This document shows positions 16,632-23,768 of a stretch of DNA of 44,157 nucleotides, piece by piece. The DNA is from Oscillospiraceae bacterium. GTDB lineage: Bacteria; Bacillota; Clostridia; Saccharofermentanales; Saccharofermentanaceae. A program made the position numbers and the translations under genes. The notes under the pieces were generated by a model. It saw nothing but the letters and a program-made list of their open reading frames with translations. It was not told the origin of the DNA and made no database searches. The stretch spans positions 1 through 44,157 of the forward strand of contig CADAIP010000015.1 in NCBI GenBank assembly GCA_902787975.1, written 5' to 3'. The first letter of the stretch is position 1; every line of letters begins with the position of its first letter.

Positions 16632-17474
16632 ATGAAGAAATGTCCCGATTGCGGAATGGTCATTGCCAATCAGGCCATCAGATGCCCTAAATGTAAGTAT
16701 ACATTCACATCAGCAGACGAGAGCGCAGGCGGTGGAGACGCTCCTGTAGTAACACCTCAGGCAGCAGCAGTTTCAGCAGCAGCTACAGGCAAGTCAGATA
16801 AGGTTGCCGGCATCATGCCGATGATCGAAGTAAATAAAGATAACGTCGATACTCTTTATGAGCAGCTCAAGGCAGCTATCGTTAAGAGAAAGACAGAGTT
16901 CGACCACTTCATCGATTTCCTCGAGAACAGAACTTCCTGGCTCACAGCACCCGCAGAAATCAAGGGCTCCCTCGCTTGCGAGAAAGGTCTCCTTATCAGA
17001 AGCGTTGCAGTTGCTAAGCAGCTCTTGAGAATCAAGGATACTATCATGCCTCAGCTCGATGAGGAATCCGCAATTATCATCGCGCTCTTCCACGAAGTTG
17101 GTAAGGTCGGTATCGAAGGTAAGCCTCTCTTCATCCAGGAAGAGTCAAGTTCTTTGGGCAGCACATCCACATTGGGTCTTTCCTTCAGCAGCAGACTTTC
17201 AGGTTCATCCTCAAGCTCTACTCCTACATACTCCATCAACAACAAGCTCGTTCACATGAACGTTGGCGTAAGATCCCTCTTCCTCGTTTCACAGTACATG
17301 CTTCTTTCTGATGACGAGGCTCAGGCTATCAGCTACGGTTCAGACGTTGAGCTTCTCGATGGCAAGCTTTCACCTTATACACTCCTCCTCTCTACTGCTC
17401 TCCAGATGCAGAAGACGATCTATGAGGATTCCGATGTTGTATCAGGTTACAGCTTCACAGTAATCAATCCTTAA
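16632..17474 (+). CDS. Zinc-ribbon protein with a degenerate HD-phosphohydrolase-like domain
   Basis: This is a 280-residue cytoplasmic protein. The start ATG at 16632 follows AGGAGGT at 7 bases. Residues 4-21 form a zinc ribbon (CPDCG...CPKC). A flexible Ala/Gly stretch follows (30-58), then a helical region whose order of motifs resembles HD-domain hydrolases: GLLIRS (119-124, usually GLLEHS), FHEVGKVG (153-160, usually HD), a Ser-rich insert (171-200), HMNVGVRSLFLVSQYMLLSDDEAQAISY, and a last helix. Key metal ligands are changed (R123, E155, no final HxxD), so catalysis is unlikely. It stands alone between its promoter and a terminator. The HD relation is inference from pattern, not a search. 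Confidence 0.75.
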   Translation: MKKCPDCGMVIANQAIRCPKCKYTFTSADESAGGGDAPVVTPQAAAVSAAATGKSDKVAGIMPMIEVNKDNVDTLYEQLKAAIVKRKTEFDHFIDFLENRTSWLTAPAEIKGSLACEKGLLIRSVAVAKQLLRIKDTIMPQLDEESAIIIALFHEVGKVGIEGKPLFIQEESSSLGSTSTLGLSFSSRLSGSSSSSTPTYSINNKLVHMNVGVRSLFLVSQYMLLSDDEAQAISYGSDVELLDGKLSPYTLLLSTALQMQKTIYEDSDVVSGYSFTVINP

Positions 17475-17499
17475 TTGATTCATCAATCTGATCATTCAG

Positions 17500-17528
17500 G
17501 GGCTGTCAATCGACAGCCCTTTTCTTTT
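17500..17528 (+). terminator. Intrinsic terminator after the zinc-ribbon/HD-like gene
   Basis: GGGCTGTC and GACAGCCC form a perfect 8-bp stem with an AATC loop, followed by TTTTCTTTT. Confidence 0.92.
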
Positions 17529-17562
17529 GTGTTAACTTACAATCAAAAGGAAGGACGCGAAA

Positions 17563-18948
17563 ATGAAATACGATAACGACAGATTGGGAGCAGCATTAAA
17601 GCTCTACCTGGGTTCCGATCCGCTGCCTATGCATATGCCCGGCGGCAAACGTAATCCTGACTTCGTATCGCAGGCATTCATGCGCGATATCACAGAGATC
17701 GGCGGATTCGATAATCTTCATGCGCCCGAGGGGCTTATCAAAGACATGGAAGACTGCGCTGCATCGGTGTGGAAGGCCAGGAATGCATTCCTGTCGGTAA
17801 ACGGTTCTTCCGCTCTGATCCTCGCAGCTATCTGGAGTGCCGCTATCCAGAATCCGGGCACTAAGATCCTGGTAGCCATGAACTGCCATCTGGCAGTATG
17901 GAATGCCATAGAGCTTGCCGGTTCATCCATCGTTCCGCTTATGCCGGCATTTGACCCGGAACTCCCTTTCGCAGGCCACATATCACCCTCCGACGTTGAG
18001 AAGAACCTCGCAAGAGATCCTTCGATCAAGACTGTCGTGATCACTTCACCCACTTACGAAGGCGTTCTGTCCGACACAGATGAGATCTTCCGCATTACAA
18101 GAAAATACGACGCGATCCTCATAACAGACAGCGCTCACGGTGCCCACCTTGGTCTTGATGACAATTTCTTCGGTCCTGATGCCAAAGGTGATCTGGTGAT
18201 CAAGAGCCTTCACAAGACACTCTCTTCTCCTACACAGACGGCAGTAATGCTGCTTCATGAAGGATGCCCCATCGAGGTATCACTCATAAGAAGAGGCCTT
18301 GATATCTTTGAAACTTCAAGTCCTTCTTACATTCTCCTCCAGGGCATTTCGAAGTGTCTTGCTCAGATCAACTCAAAGGGTCCGGAGATATTAAAGCCCT
18401 GGGAAAACGCCATCGCCTATGCCGAGAGCAGTCTTGGATCATTAAAGAACTTCAAGCTCTGGCAGGCACCTGTCAGGGAGAGATCCAAGTTTGTACTGAT
18501 GGGCAGGGGCAATTATCTTTTCGAGTATCTGAGAGGAACATTCAATATCGAGTGCGAAGCAAGCTTCCCTTCCCACCTGATCGCCATGACCGGCATCGGT
18601 GACACGGAAGAGACCCTGAAGCGCTTCTGCGATGCCGTCATCACAACAGACAACGCTATGGACGGAGAGTATGTTCCGGCAGAATTCATTTCAAGACCAT
18701 TCCCAAAGTTTGCGATCACGCTTCAGGAGGCGGCAAAAGCACGCATGAGGTCAGTTGATCTTGAGCCTGAATTTGCGATCGGCCTTCCGAGCAGCGAGTT
18801 CATCTACGGGTTCCCTCCCGGAATCCCGCTTCTCATGCCGGGTGAGATCATCACCGAAGACATCGTCAGGATCCTTGCAAACGGCGACATCAGACTTATG
18901 CTTGGCGGAGGACGGCCTTATCAGGGACTGATTCCCGTCTTGCCTTGA
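17563..18948 (+). CDS. Orn/Lys/Arg decarboxylase family protein (YaaO/SpeA type)
   Basis: This 461-residue PLP enzyme is of the fold-I decarboxylase group that makes polyamine precursors such as agmatine or cadaverine. It shows MHMPGGKRNPDF at the N-terminus, VNGSSALILAA (cofactor phosphate), ITDSAHGAHLG with the PLP-binding Asp, and SLHKTLSS with the Schiff-base lysine K218. The C-terminal PPGIPLLMPGE is typical. The motif usually written DEAHGAH is DSAHGAH here. AAGGAAGG precedes the ATG. In B. subtilis the homologue yaaO also sits a few genes after recR, so position agrees. The amino acid used cannot be told from sequence. Confidence 0.9.
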   Translation: MKYDNDRLGAALKLYLGSDPLPMHMPGGKRNPDFVSQAFMRDITEIGGFDNLHAPEGLIKDMEDCAASVWKARNAFLSVNGSSALILAAIWSAAIQNPGTKILVAMNCHLAVWNAIELAGSSIVPLMPAFDPELPFAGHISPSDVEKNLARDPSIKTVVITSPTYEGVLSDTDEIFRITRKYDAILITDSAHGAHLGLDDNFFGPDAKGDLVIKSLHKTLSSPTQTAVMLLHEGCPIEVSLIRRGLDIFETSSPSYILLQGISKCLAQINSKGPEILKPWENAIAYAESSLGSLKNFKLWQAPVRERSKFVLMGRGNYLFEYLRGTFNIECEASFPSHLIAMTGIGDTEETLKRFCDAVITTDNAMDGEYVPAEFISRPFPKFAITLQEAAKARMRSVDLEPEFAIGLPSSEFIYGFPPGIPLLMPGEIITEDIVRILANGDIRLMLGGGRPYQGLIPVLP

Positions 18949-18973
18949 CGGTTTAGGACTTGCAAAGTATAAT
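18945..18973 (+). promoter_or_regulatory. Near-consensus promoter for the SCIFF peptide, overlapping the decarboxylase stop codon
   Basis: TTGACG (18945-18950) and TATAAT (18968-18973) are exactly 17 bp apart. The -35 contains the TGA (18946-18948) that ends the upstream gene. This is among the strongest promoters in the window and gives a leader of about 25 bases. Confidence 0.85.
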
Positions 18974-19005
18974 TCACATATTATAAAAAAGGGAGATTAC
19001 TTACT

Positions 19006-19152
19006 ATGACAAGAATCGTTACAGTTGAGACAAGAGATCTCGAGAAGTCAGCTAAGGAAGGCGGATGCGGTGAGTGCCAGACATCTTGCCAGTCAGCATG
19101 CAAGACATCCTGCGGTGTTGCTAACCAGCCTTGCGAGCAGCTTTCTAAATAA
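19006..19152 (+). CDS. SCIFF peptide (six-cysteine ranthipeptide precursor)
   Basis: This is a 48-residue precursor peptide. It opens MTRIVTVETRDLEKSAKEGG and then carries six cysteines, C21, C24, C28, C32, C36 and C43, in the known SCIFF (six cysteines in forty-five) spacing. SCIFF peptides occur in nearly all Clostridia next to a dedicated radical SAM enzyme, which makes thioether bridges from Cys sulfur to side-chain carbons of partner residues (ranthipeptides). The Thr/Ser/Asn residues between the cysteines could be partners. GGGAG lies 9 bases upstream of the ATG. Roles in cell signalling have been proposed in other clostridia. A terminator lies between this gene and the maturase, favouring excess peptide. 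Confidence 0.97.
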   Translation: MTRIVTVETRDLEKSAKEGGCGECQTSCQSACKTSCGVANQPCEQLSK

Positions 19153-19174
19153 GAGAGTCTTATTCTGAAACTTT

Positions 19175-19204
19175 AAGGTCTCATTTTACGTGGGACCTTT
19201 TTTT
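19175..19204 (+). terminator. Intrinsic terminator/attenuator between SCIFF peptide and maturase
   Basis: AAGGTCTCA and TGGGACCTT pair over 9 bp (one G-U) around a seven-base loop, then T7. The maturase start lies only 20 bases on, and no second promoter is visible, so the maturase is probably made by readthrough. Confidence 0.85.
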
Positions 19205-19223
19205 ATGAAAATCGGGAGTTACT

Positions 19224-20606
19224 ATGATCCACTGCTACCAATTTGACGGCCTTAACATCGTACTCGACTGCTATTCGGGCTCTATTCACATGGTCGATAA
19301 AGTCGCTTATGACATGATCCAATGGTATGAGACCGAACCTGCAGAGGAAGTAATCGAAAAAGCTATCGCCAAGCACGGCATCTCAAGAGACGATGCAGAA
19401 GAATGTATCGCCGACATCGATGACCTCAAGACCGCAGGCAAGCTCTATGCTCCCGACAAGTACGAGCATCTGGCTAAGGACTTCCGCAAGAAGAACATAA
19501 AGATCAAGGCTTTGTGCCTTCACGTGGCACACACATGCAACCTCAACTGCTCTTACTGCTTCGCAAGCCAGGGTAAGTATCACGGCGAACGCGCCATCAT
19601 GAGCTACGAGGTTGGTAAGAAGGCCATCGATTTCCTTATTGAGAATTCAGGCTTCCACAAGAACCTTGATATCGACTTCTTCGGCGGCGAGCCCCTCATG
19701 AACTGGGATGTCTGCAAAAAGCTCGTTGCATACGGACGTGAGCAGGAAAAGATCCATAACAAGAATATCCGATTTACTCTTACTACCAACGGTGTCCTTT
19801 TGGACGACGAAGTAACCGAGTTTGCCAACAGGGAAATGCACAACGTCGTTCTTTCCCTGGACGGACGTAAAGAAGTAAACGACCGCTTCCGTGTTGACTA
19901 TGCAGGCAACGGCTCTTACGACAGGATCGTTCCTAACTTCCAGAAGTTCGTAGCTAAGAGAGGTAACCTCAGCTATTACATGAGAGGTACCTTTACCCAC
20001 TACAACATTGATTTCGTAAACGATATTAGGCAGATGCTGGACCTCGGATTTAACGAGCTCTCCATGGAGCCGGTCGTTACAGATCCTTCCAGTCCTTCCG
20101 CTATCACAAAAGAAGACCTGCCTGTTGTTTTCGAGCAGTACGAAGAACTCGCAAGACTCATGGTCGAGCGTTACAACGAAGGCAGACCTTTTACCTTCTA
20201 CCACTATATGCTCGATCTCACATGCGGTCCCTGCATCTACAAGAGGATTGCGGGATGCGGCTCGGGCACAGAATATCTTGCCGTTACACCCTGGGGTGAC
20301 CTCTATCCCTGCCACCAGTTCGTCGGTGACGAGGCATATAAGATGGGCTCCATCTACGACGGCGTACAGAACCTTGAGCTCCGGGACAAGTTCGCTTCAT
20401 GCAATGCATACAGCCGCCCCGAGTGCAAGGACTGCTGGGCAAAGCTCTACTGCTCCGGCGGATGTGCTGCAAATTCCTATCACGCATCGGGCGATATCAA
20501 CGGCATCTATGAGATGGGCTGCGATATCTTCCGTAAACGTATTGAGTGCGCGATAGCAGTAAAGCTCCTGACTTCAGGATTGGAACAACCGGGTAAGGAA
20601 AACTGA
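19224..20606 (+). CDS. scfB: SCIFF radical SAM maturase
   Basis: This 460-residue enzyme forms thioether crosslinks in the SCIFF peptide. Residues about 1-80 form a PqqD-like peptide-recognition domain. The radical SAM cluster motif CNLNCSYC is at 105-112 (CxxxCxxC), and FFGGEPLMN is the SAM-binding GGE motif. The C-terminal SPASM domain holds two auxiliary clusters: cysteines in CGPC, AGCGSGTEYLAV, YPCHQF, CKDCWAKLYCSGGCAANS and MGCDIF. Length and motif order match known SCIFF maturases such as CteB. GGGAG precedes the ATG. It directly follows its substrate gene, separated by a terminator, and ends at its own terminator. Confidence 0.96.
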   Translation: MIHCYQFDGLNIVLDCYSGSIHMVDKVAYDMIQWYETEPAEEVIEKAIAKHGISRDDAEECIADIDDLKTAGKLYAPDKYEHLAKDFRKKNIKIKALCLHVAHTCNLNCSYCFASQGKYHGERAIMSYEVGKKAIDFLIENSGFHKNLDIDFFGGEPLMNWDVCKKLVAYGREQEKIHNKNIRFTLTTNGVLLDDEVTEFANREMHNVVLSLDGRKEVNDRFRVDYAGNGSYDRIVPNFQKFVAKRGNLSYYMRGTFTHYNIDFVNDIRQMLDLGFNELSMEPVVTDPSSPSAITKEDLPVVFEQYEELARLMVERYNEGRPFTFYHYMLDLTCGPCIYKRIAGCGSGTEYLAVTPWGDLYPCHQFVGDEAYKMGSIYDGVQNLELRDKFASCNAYSRPECKDCWAKLYCSGGCAANSYHASGDINGIYEMGCDIFRKRIECAIAVKLLTSGLEQPGKEN

Positions 20607-20618
20607 TAACAGCAAAAG

Positions 20619-20652
20619 AAAAGATGTCTCAAAACTATGAGGCATCTTTTTT
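20619..20652. terminator. Bidirectional terminator between the SCIFF maturase and a convergent lipoprotein gene
   Basis: AAGATGTCTC and GAGGCATCTT pair with one mismatch around AAAACTAT. T6 follows on the plus strand, and an A-rich stretch precedes it, giving T-richness on the minus strand. Confidence 0.85.
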
Positions 20653-20684
20653 CTTGGATTTAATATCCGCTTCCGGTAAACGTA

Positions 20685-21569
20685 TCAGGACGGGGCATTA
20701 ATGCCGATGAATACGTAATCGTCGGGATTTTCATCGTCTCCAAAATAGTCTGCCGGAGTAAAATACGGATTGTTCTCTGCAAGAACCTCTTCAACAGGTC
20801 TGTCAGTATCATCAGCAACGTAAACAAACATAACGATTCCGTCGTATCCTGCAGGCACGAGGAAGTAAGAAGTTGATGTGATCTTTACCATTTCCCTTCT
20901 GACTACGGTATAGCTGTCAACCTGCTCCGTGTTGCTTTCGAGCCATTCGGTCTCACGGAATTCGTAATAACCCATGTCATAGGTCTTGCCGTTCCACTCG
21001 ACTTCTCCGGTAACGCTGAAACTGTCGATCTGCGTGGACATATTGATAACAGGATAAATCGTTCCCGTGTAGTAATCCAGGAATCCGACACTGTGATAGG
21101 AGAAGAAAGCCGTATATACGCTGCTGGGTTCCTTTGTGCTTATCGGGAACGTCTGGGTATATGTAACTTCATAAATTACATATCCGTCTCTGTCAGCAGG
21201 ATACTCAAGTACTGTAGGACGGCTTATCGCAGATACGGTACTCAGATTCTCGTTGACTCTTCTGTCGCTGGAATCGAGTGAATAGTATGCGAAATAGTTA
21301 TGAATCGTTCCGTGAGCCATGCGGAGATTCTGATGGGCACCCCATGCATCCTTGTATTCAAAACTCATGGTACCGAAATCTTCAGTGGCATCTACTCTGT
21401 TAAGATCGTGATGAGGAGACCTTGCAACCGTATAATCGGGCAAAGTTGTCTCAGAAGTAGTCGGTGTCGGATCATCGTCGTCAAACGCACTGGGAATGTG
21501 ATTGTCACATGAACATAGTGACAGTAATAAAGCTGCTGCTACTAATGTGACTGCCAAACGTTTTTTCAT
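20685..21569 (-). CDS. Lipoprotein of unknown function
   Basis: This is a 294-residue exported protein. The signal peptide MKKRLAVTLVAAALLLSLCSC has a lipobox (LCSC) whose last Cys would be lipidated. An Asp/Pro/Thr-rich spacer follows (DDDDPTPTTSETTLP), then a beta-rich domain with repeated Tyr/Thr strands (YEVTYTQTF, EWNGKTYDMGYYEFRE, SYTVVRREMVKI). I do not recognise the domain. AAAGGAT is a fair ribosome site. The gene is single, with its own extended -10 promoter and a shared terminator with the SCIFF maturase. Confidence 0.85.
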   Translation of the reverse strand: MKKRLAVTLVAAALLLSLCSCDNHIPSAFDDDDPTPTTSETTLPDYTVARSPHHDLNRVDATEDFGTMSFEYKDAWGAHQNLRMAHGTIHNYFAYYSLDSSDRRVNENLSTVSAISRPTVLEYPADRDGYVIYEVTYTQTFPISTKEPSSVYTAFFSYHSVGFLDYYTGTIYPVINMSTQIDSFSVTGEVEWNGKTYDMGYYEFRETEWLESNTEQVDSYTVVRREMVKITSTSYFLVPAGYDGIVMFVYVADDTDRPVEEVLAENNPYFTPADYFGDDENPDDYVFIGINAPS

Positions 21570-21626
21570 ATATATTTATCCTTTTATTCCAATTCTATTA
21601 TCCCTGTATCTTGTCATTGTTTTTTG

Positions 21627-21635
21627 ATTATAACA
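21627..21635 (-). promoter_or_regulatory. Extended -10 promoter for the lipoprotein gene
   Basis: On the minus strand the sequence reads TGTTATAAT, about 58 bases before the ATG. No good -35 is seen. Confidence 0.55.
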
Positions 21636-21655
21636 CTCGATAGGGGTTTCCCGAT

Positions 21656-21694
21656 AGTAAAAGGAAGAGGTTGCCTCATTTCTGAGCCAACCTC
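21656..21694 (-). terminator. Intrinsic terminator of the ABC exporter operon
   Basis: In minus sense AGAGGTTGGCTC and GAGGCAACCTCT pair with one mismatch around a six-base loop, then TCCTTTT. It lies about 100 bases after the exporter stop, with the palindromic element at 21731-21796 in between. Confidence 0.85.
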
Positions 21695-21730
21695 TGAATA
21701 ATAACTCTTTAGTTTTCAAGCCTGAGGAGA

Positions 21731-21796
21731 GTGATTATGCGAGCGATTCCGCACAAGCGAAGCGCGGAGGACCTAAGCGGGCATAACAATATCACT
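21731..21796 (-). repeat. Palindromic dispersed element, copy 1 (at the 3' end of the ABC exporter gene)
   Basis: In gene sense it begins AGTGATATTG, including the exporter TGA, and ends GCATAATCACT. Arms AGTGA/TCACT and TTATGC/GCATAA pair. The core AGGTCCTCCGCGCT-TCGCTTGTGCGG is shared, with one mismatch, with the copy at 43374-43444, which overlaps the stop of the GMP synthase gene in the same relative orientation. An inner CCGC/GCGG stem is possible. Confidence 0.85.
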
Positions 21797-23768
21797 CGAG
21801 CTCGAATGCGCCTGTGTAGAGCTGATAGTATGTGCCCTTCTCGGCAATGAGCTGCTCGTGTGAACCGCGCTCGATGATCCTGCCGTGGTCAAGAACCATG
21901 ATGACATCAGAGTTCATGACGGTTGAAAGACGGTGTGCGATGACGAATACCGTACGGCCTTCCATGAGCTTATCCATACCGCGCTGGACGATTGCCTCAG
22001 TACGTGTATCGATGGATGATGTAGCTTCGTCGAGGATCATGACGGGCGGATTTGCAACTGCCGCTCTGGCAATGGCAAGGAGCTGTCTCTGGCCCTGTGA
22101 GAAGTTAGCACCGTTGTTGGTGAGCATCGTGTCGTATCCGTCAGGGAGACGCTCGATAAAGTCAGCAGCGCCTGCAAGCTTTGCTGCAGCCTTGCACTCT
22201 TCATCAGTTGCATCGAGATTTCCGTAACGGATGTTCTCCATAACTGTTCCGGTGAAGAGGTTAGTCTCCTGGAGAACGAGACCCAAAGATCTTCTCAAGT
22301 CCTTCTTCTTGATCTTATTGACGTTGATTCCGTCGTAACGGATCTTACCGTCAGCGATATCGTAGAAGCGGTTGATGAGGTTTGTGATCGTCGTCTTACC
22401 TGCACCTGTAGCACCAACGAATGCTACCTTCTGGCCAGGCTTTGCGAAAACGGAAACATCGTAAAGGACCTGCTTTTCGGGAACATAACCGAAGTCTACT
22501 GAGTCAAGCAATACGTCACCCTTGAGCTCAGTATATGTGATGGTGCCCTCAGCCTTGTGGGGATGCTTCCATGCCCAGTGACCTGTCGGACGCTCAGCTT
22601 CAGTGATCGTGCCGTCTTCTGCGATATTTGCATTAACGAGAGTTACGTAGCCGTTATCTGCTTCAGGCTCTTCGTCAAGGAGATCGAAGATTCTCTGGGC
22701 ACCTGCACCTGCCATTACGATTGCATTCATCTGCATCGTGAGCTGGTTGATGTTGCCCATGAACTGCTTACTTCCGTTAAGGAAAGGAACAATGATGTCG
22801 ATTCCCATCGGAAGTCCTGAGAATGAGAGATTAACTACACCGAACACGGTCATGAGACCGCCGCCTACGGCAAGGAGAACATAAACGATGTTGCCGATGT
22901 TGCCGATGATGGGCGCAAGGATGTTGGCGTAAGTGTTAGCCTTGCCGCTGTCTTCTGCAAGTCCGTTGTTGAGCTTGTCGAATTCAGCCTTAACCTTATC
23001 CTCATGATTGAAGACCTTAACTACCTTCTGGCCGTTCATGATCTCCTGGATGTAACCTTCTGTGGAAGCTACTGCCTTCTGCTGTCTGATGAAGTACTTT
23101 GCAGAACCTGCTCCTACCTTGCCTGTCGCAAACATCATTGCAATGATGCCGACGATCATGATAAGCGTCATCCAGAAACTGTAGTTGAGCATGATGAAGA
23201 ATACTGAAATTACAACTACACCTGCTCTCAGGATTGTAGGCAGAGCCATGGATACGAGCTGTCTTAAAGTATCAATATCGTTTGTATAGTGGCTCATGAT
23301 ATCGCCGTGCTTATGAGTATCGAAATATCTCAAAGGCAGAGTCTGCATCTTGTTGAAAAGATCAGTTCTGAGCTTATGCAGGAACTTCTGAGTCATGTAT
23401 GCCTGAACCTGGGACTGTAAGATGCTTAAGATGGCCGCAAGTGCATAGATGCAGATAAGCGGGATAAGGAATGAGACTATCTTTATCTTGGCTGTCTCCC
23501 AGTCACCCGTATAGATCGTTTCTTCCAATACTGCAGTTACCTTCTGGAGGAAAACCGCAGGCATAGCAGCAGCAACGGCATTATAGATATTGCAGATTAC
23601 TACGACCCATGTAAGAACAGGGAACTGTTTGACATACATCCTGAGGACTCTCTTGATGCTGCCCATGGAATCCTTAACCTGGGACATGGAAGCCGGACCC
23701 CTGCCTCTTCTTCCGGGTGCGGGTGCTGCTTCTATCTTCTTTTCGGGAGCTTTAGTGTTATTACTCAT
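21792..23768 (-). CDS. ABC exporter subunit with canonical ATPase site (heterodimer partner B)
   Basis: This is a 658-residue type IV (ABCB-like) exporter half: an Ala/Pro/Arg-rich N-terminal tail, six membrane segments, and a nucleotide-binding domain. Walker A is GATGAGKTT, the signature FSQGQRQ, Walker B MILDEATSSID with the catalytic Glu, and the H-loop IAHRLST. An insertion before the ATPase (WAWKHPHKAEG) lengthens the linker. The start at 23768 follows GGGAGG at 8 bases; a longer reading adds 17 unlikely residues. Its ATG overlaps the stop of the upstream half-transporter by 8 bases. Together they resemble BmrC/BmrD or TM287/288 multidrug exporters. No peptidase C39 domain is present, so it is not a typical bacteriocin processor. 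Substrate unknown. Confidence 0.95.
   Translation of the reverse strand: MSNNTKAPEKKIEAAPAPGRRGRGPASMSQVKDSMGSIKRVLRMYVKQFPVLTWVVVICNIYNAVAAAMPAVFLQKVTAVLEETIYTGDWETAKIKIVSFLIPLICIYALAAILSILQSQVQAYMTQKFLHKLRTDLFNKMQTLPLRYFDTHKHGDIMSHYTNDIDTLRQLVSMALPTILRAGVVVISVFFIMLNYSFWMTLIMIVGIIAMMFATGKVGAGSAKYFIRQQKAVASTEGYIQEIMNGQKVVKVFNHEDKVKAEFDKLNNGLAEDSGKANTYANILAPIIGNIGNIVYVLLAVGGGLMTVFGVVNLSFSGLPMGIDIIVPFLNGSKQFMGNINQLTMQMNAIVMAGAGAQRIFDLLDEEPEADNGYVTLVNANIAEDGTITEAERPTGHWAWKHPHKAEGTITYTELKGDVLLDSVDFGYVPEKQVLYDVSVFAKPGQKVAFVGATGAGKTTITNLINRFYDIADGKIRYDGINVNKIKKKDLRRSLGLVLQETNLFTGTVMENIRYGNLDATDEECKAAAKLAGAADFIERLPDGYDTMLTNNGANFSQGQRQLLAIARAAVANPPVMILDEATSSIDTRTEAIVQRGMDKLMEGRTVFVIAHRLSTVMNSDVIMVLDHGRIIERGSHEQLIAEKGTYYQLYTGAFELE

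Noticed and set aside
19647..20315. 222-codon minus-strand open frame over the SCIFF maturase
   Set aside because: Antisense shadow; the plus-strand radical SAM motifs are unambiguous.
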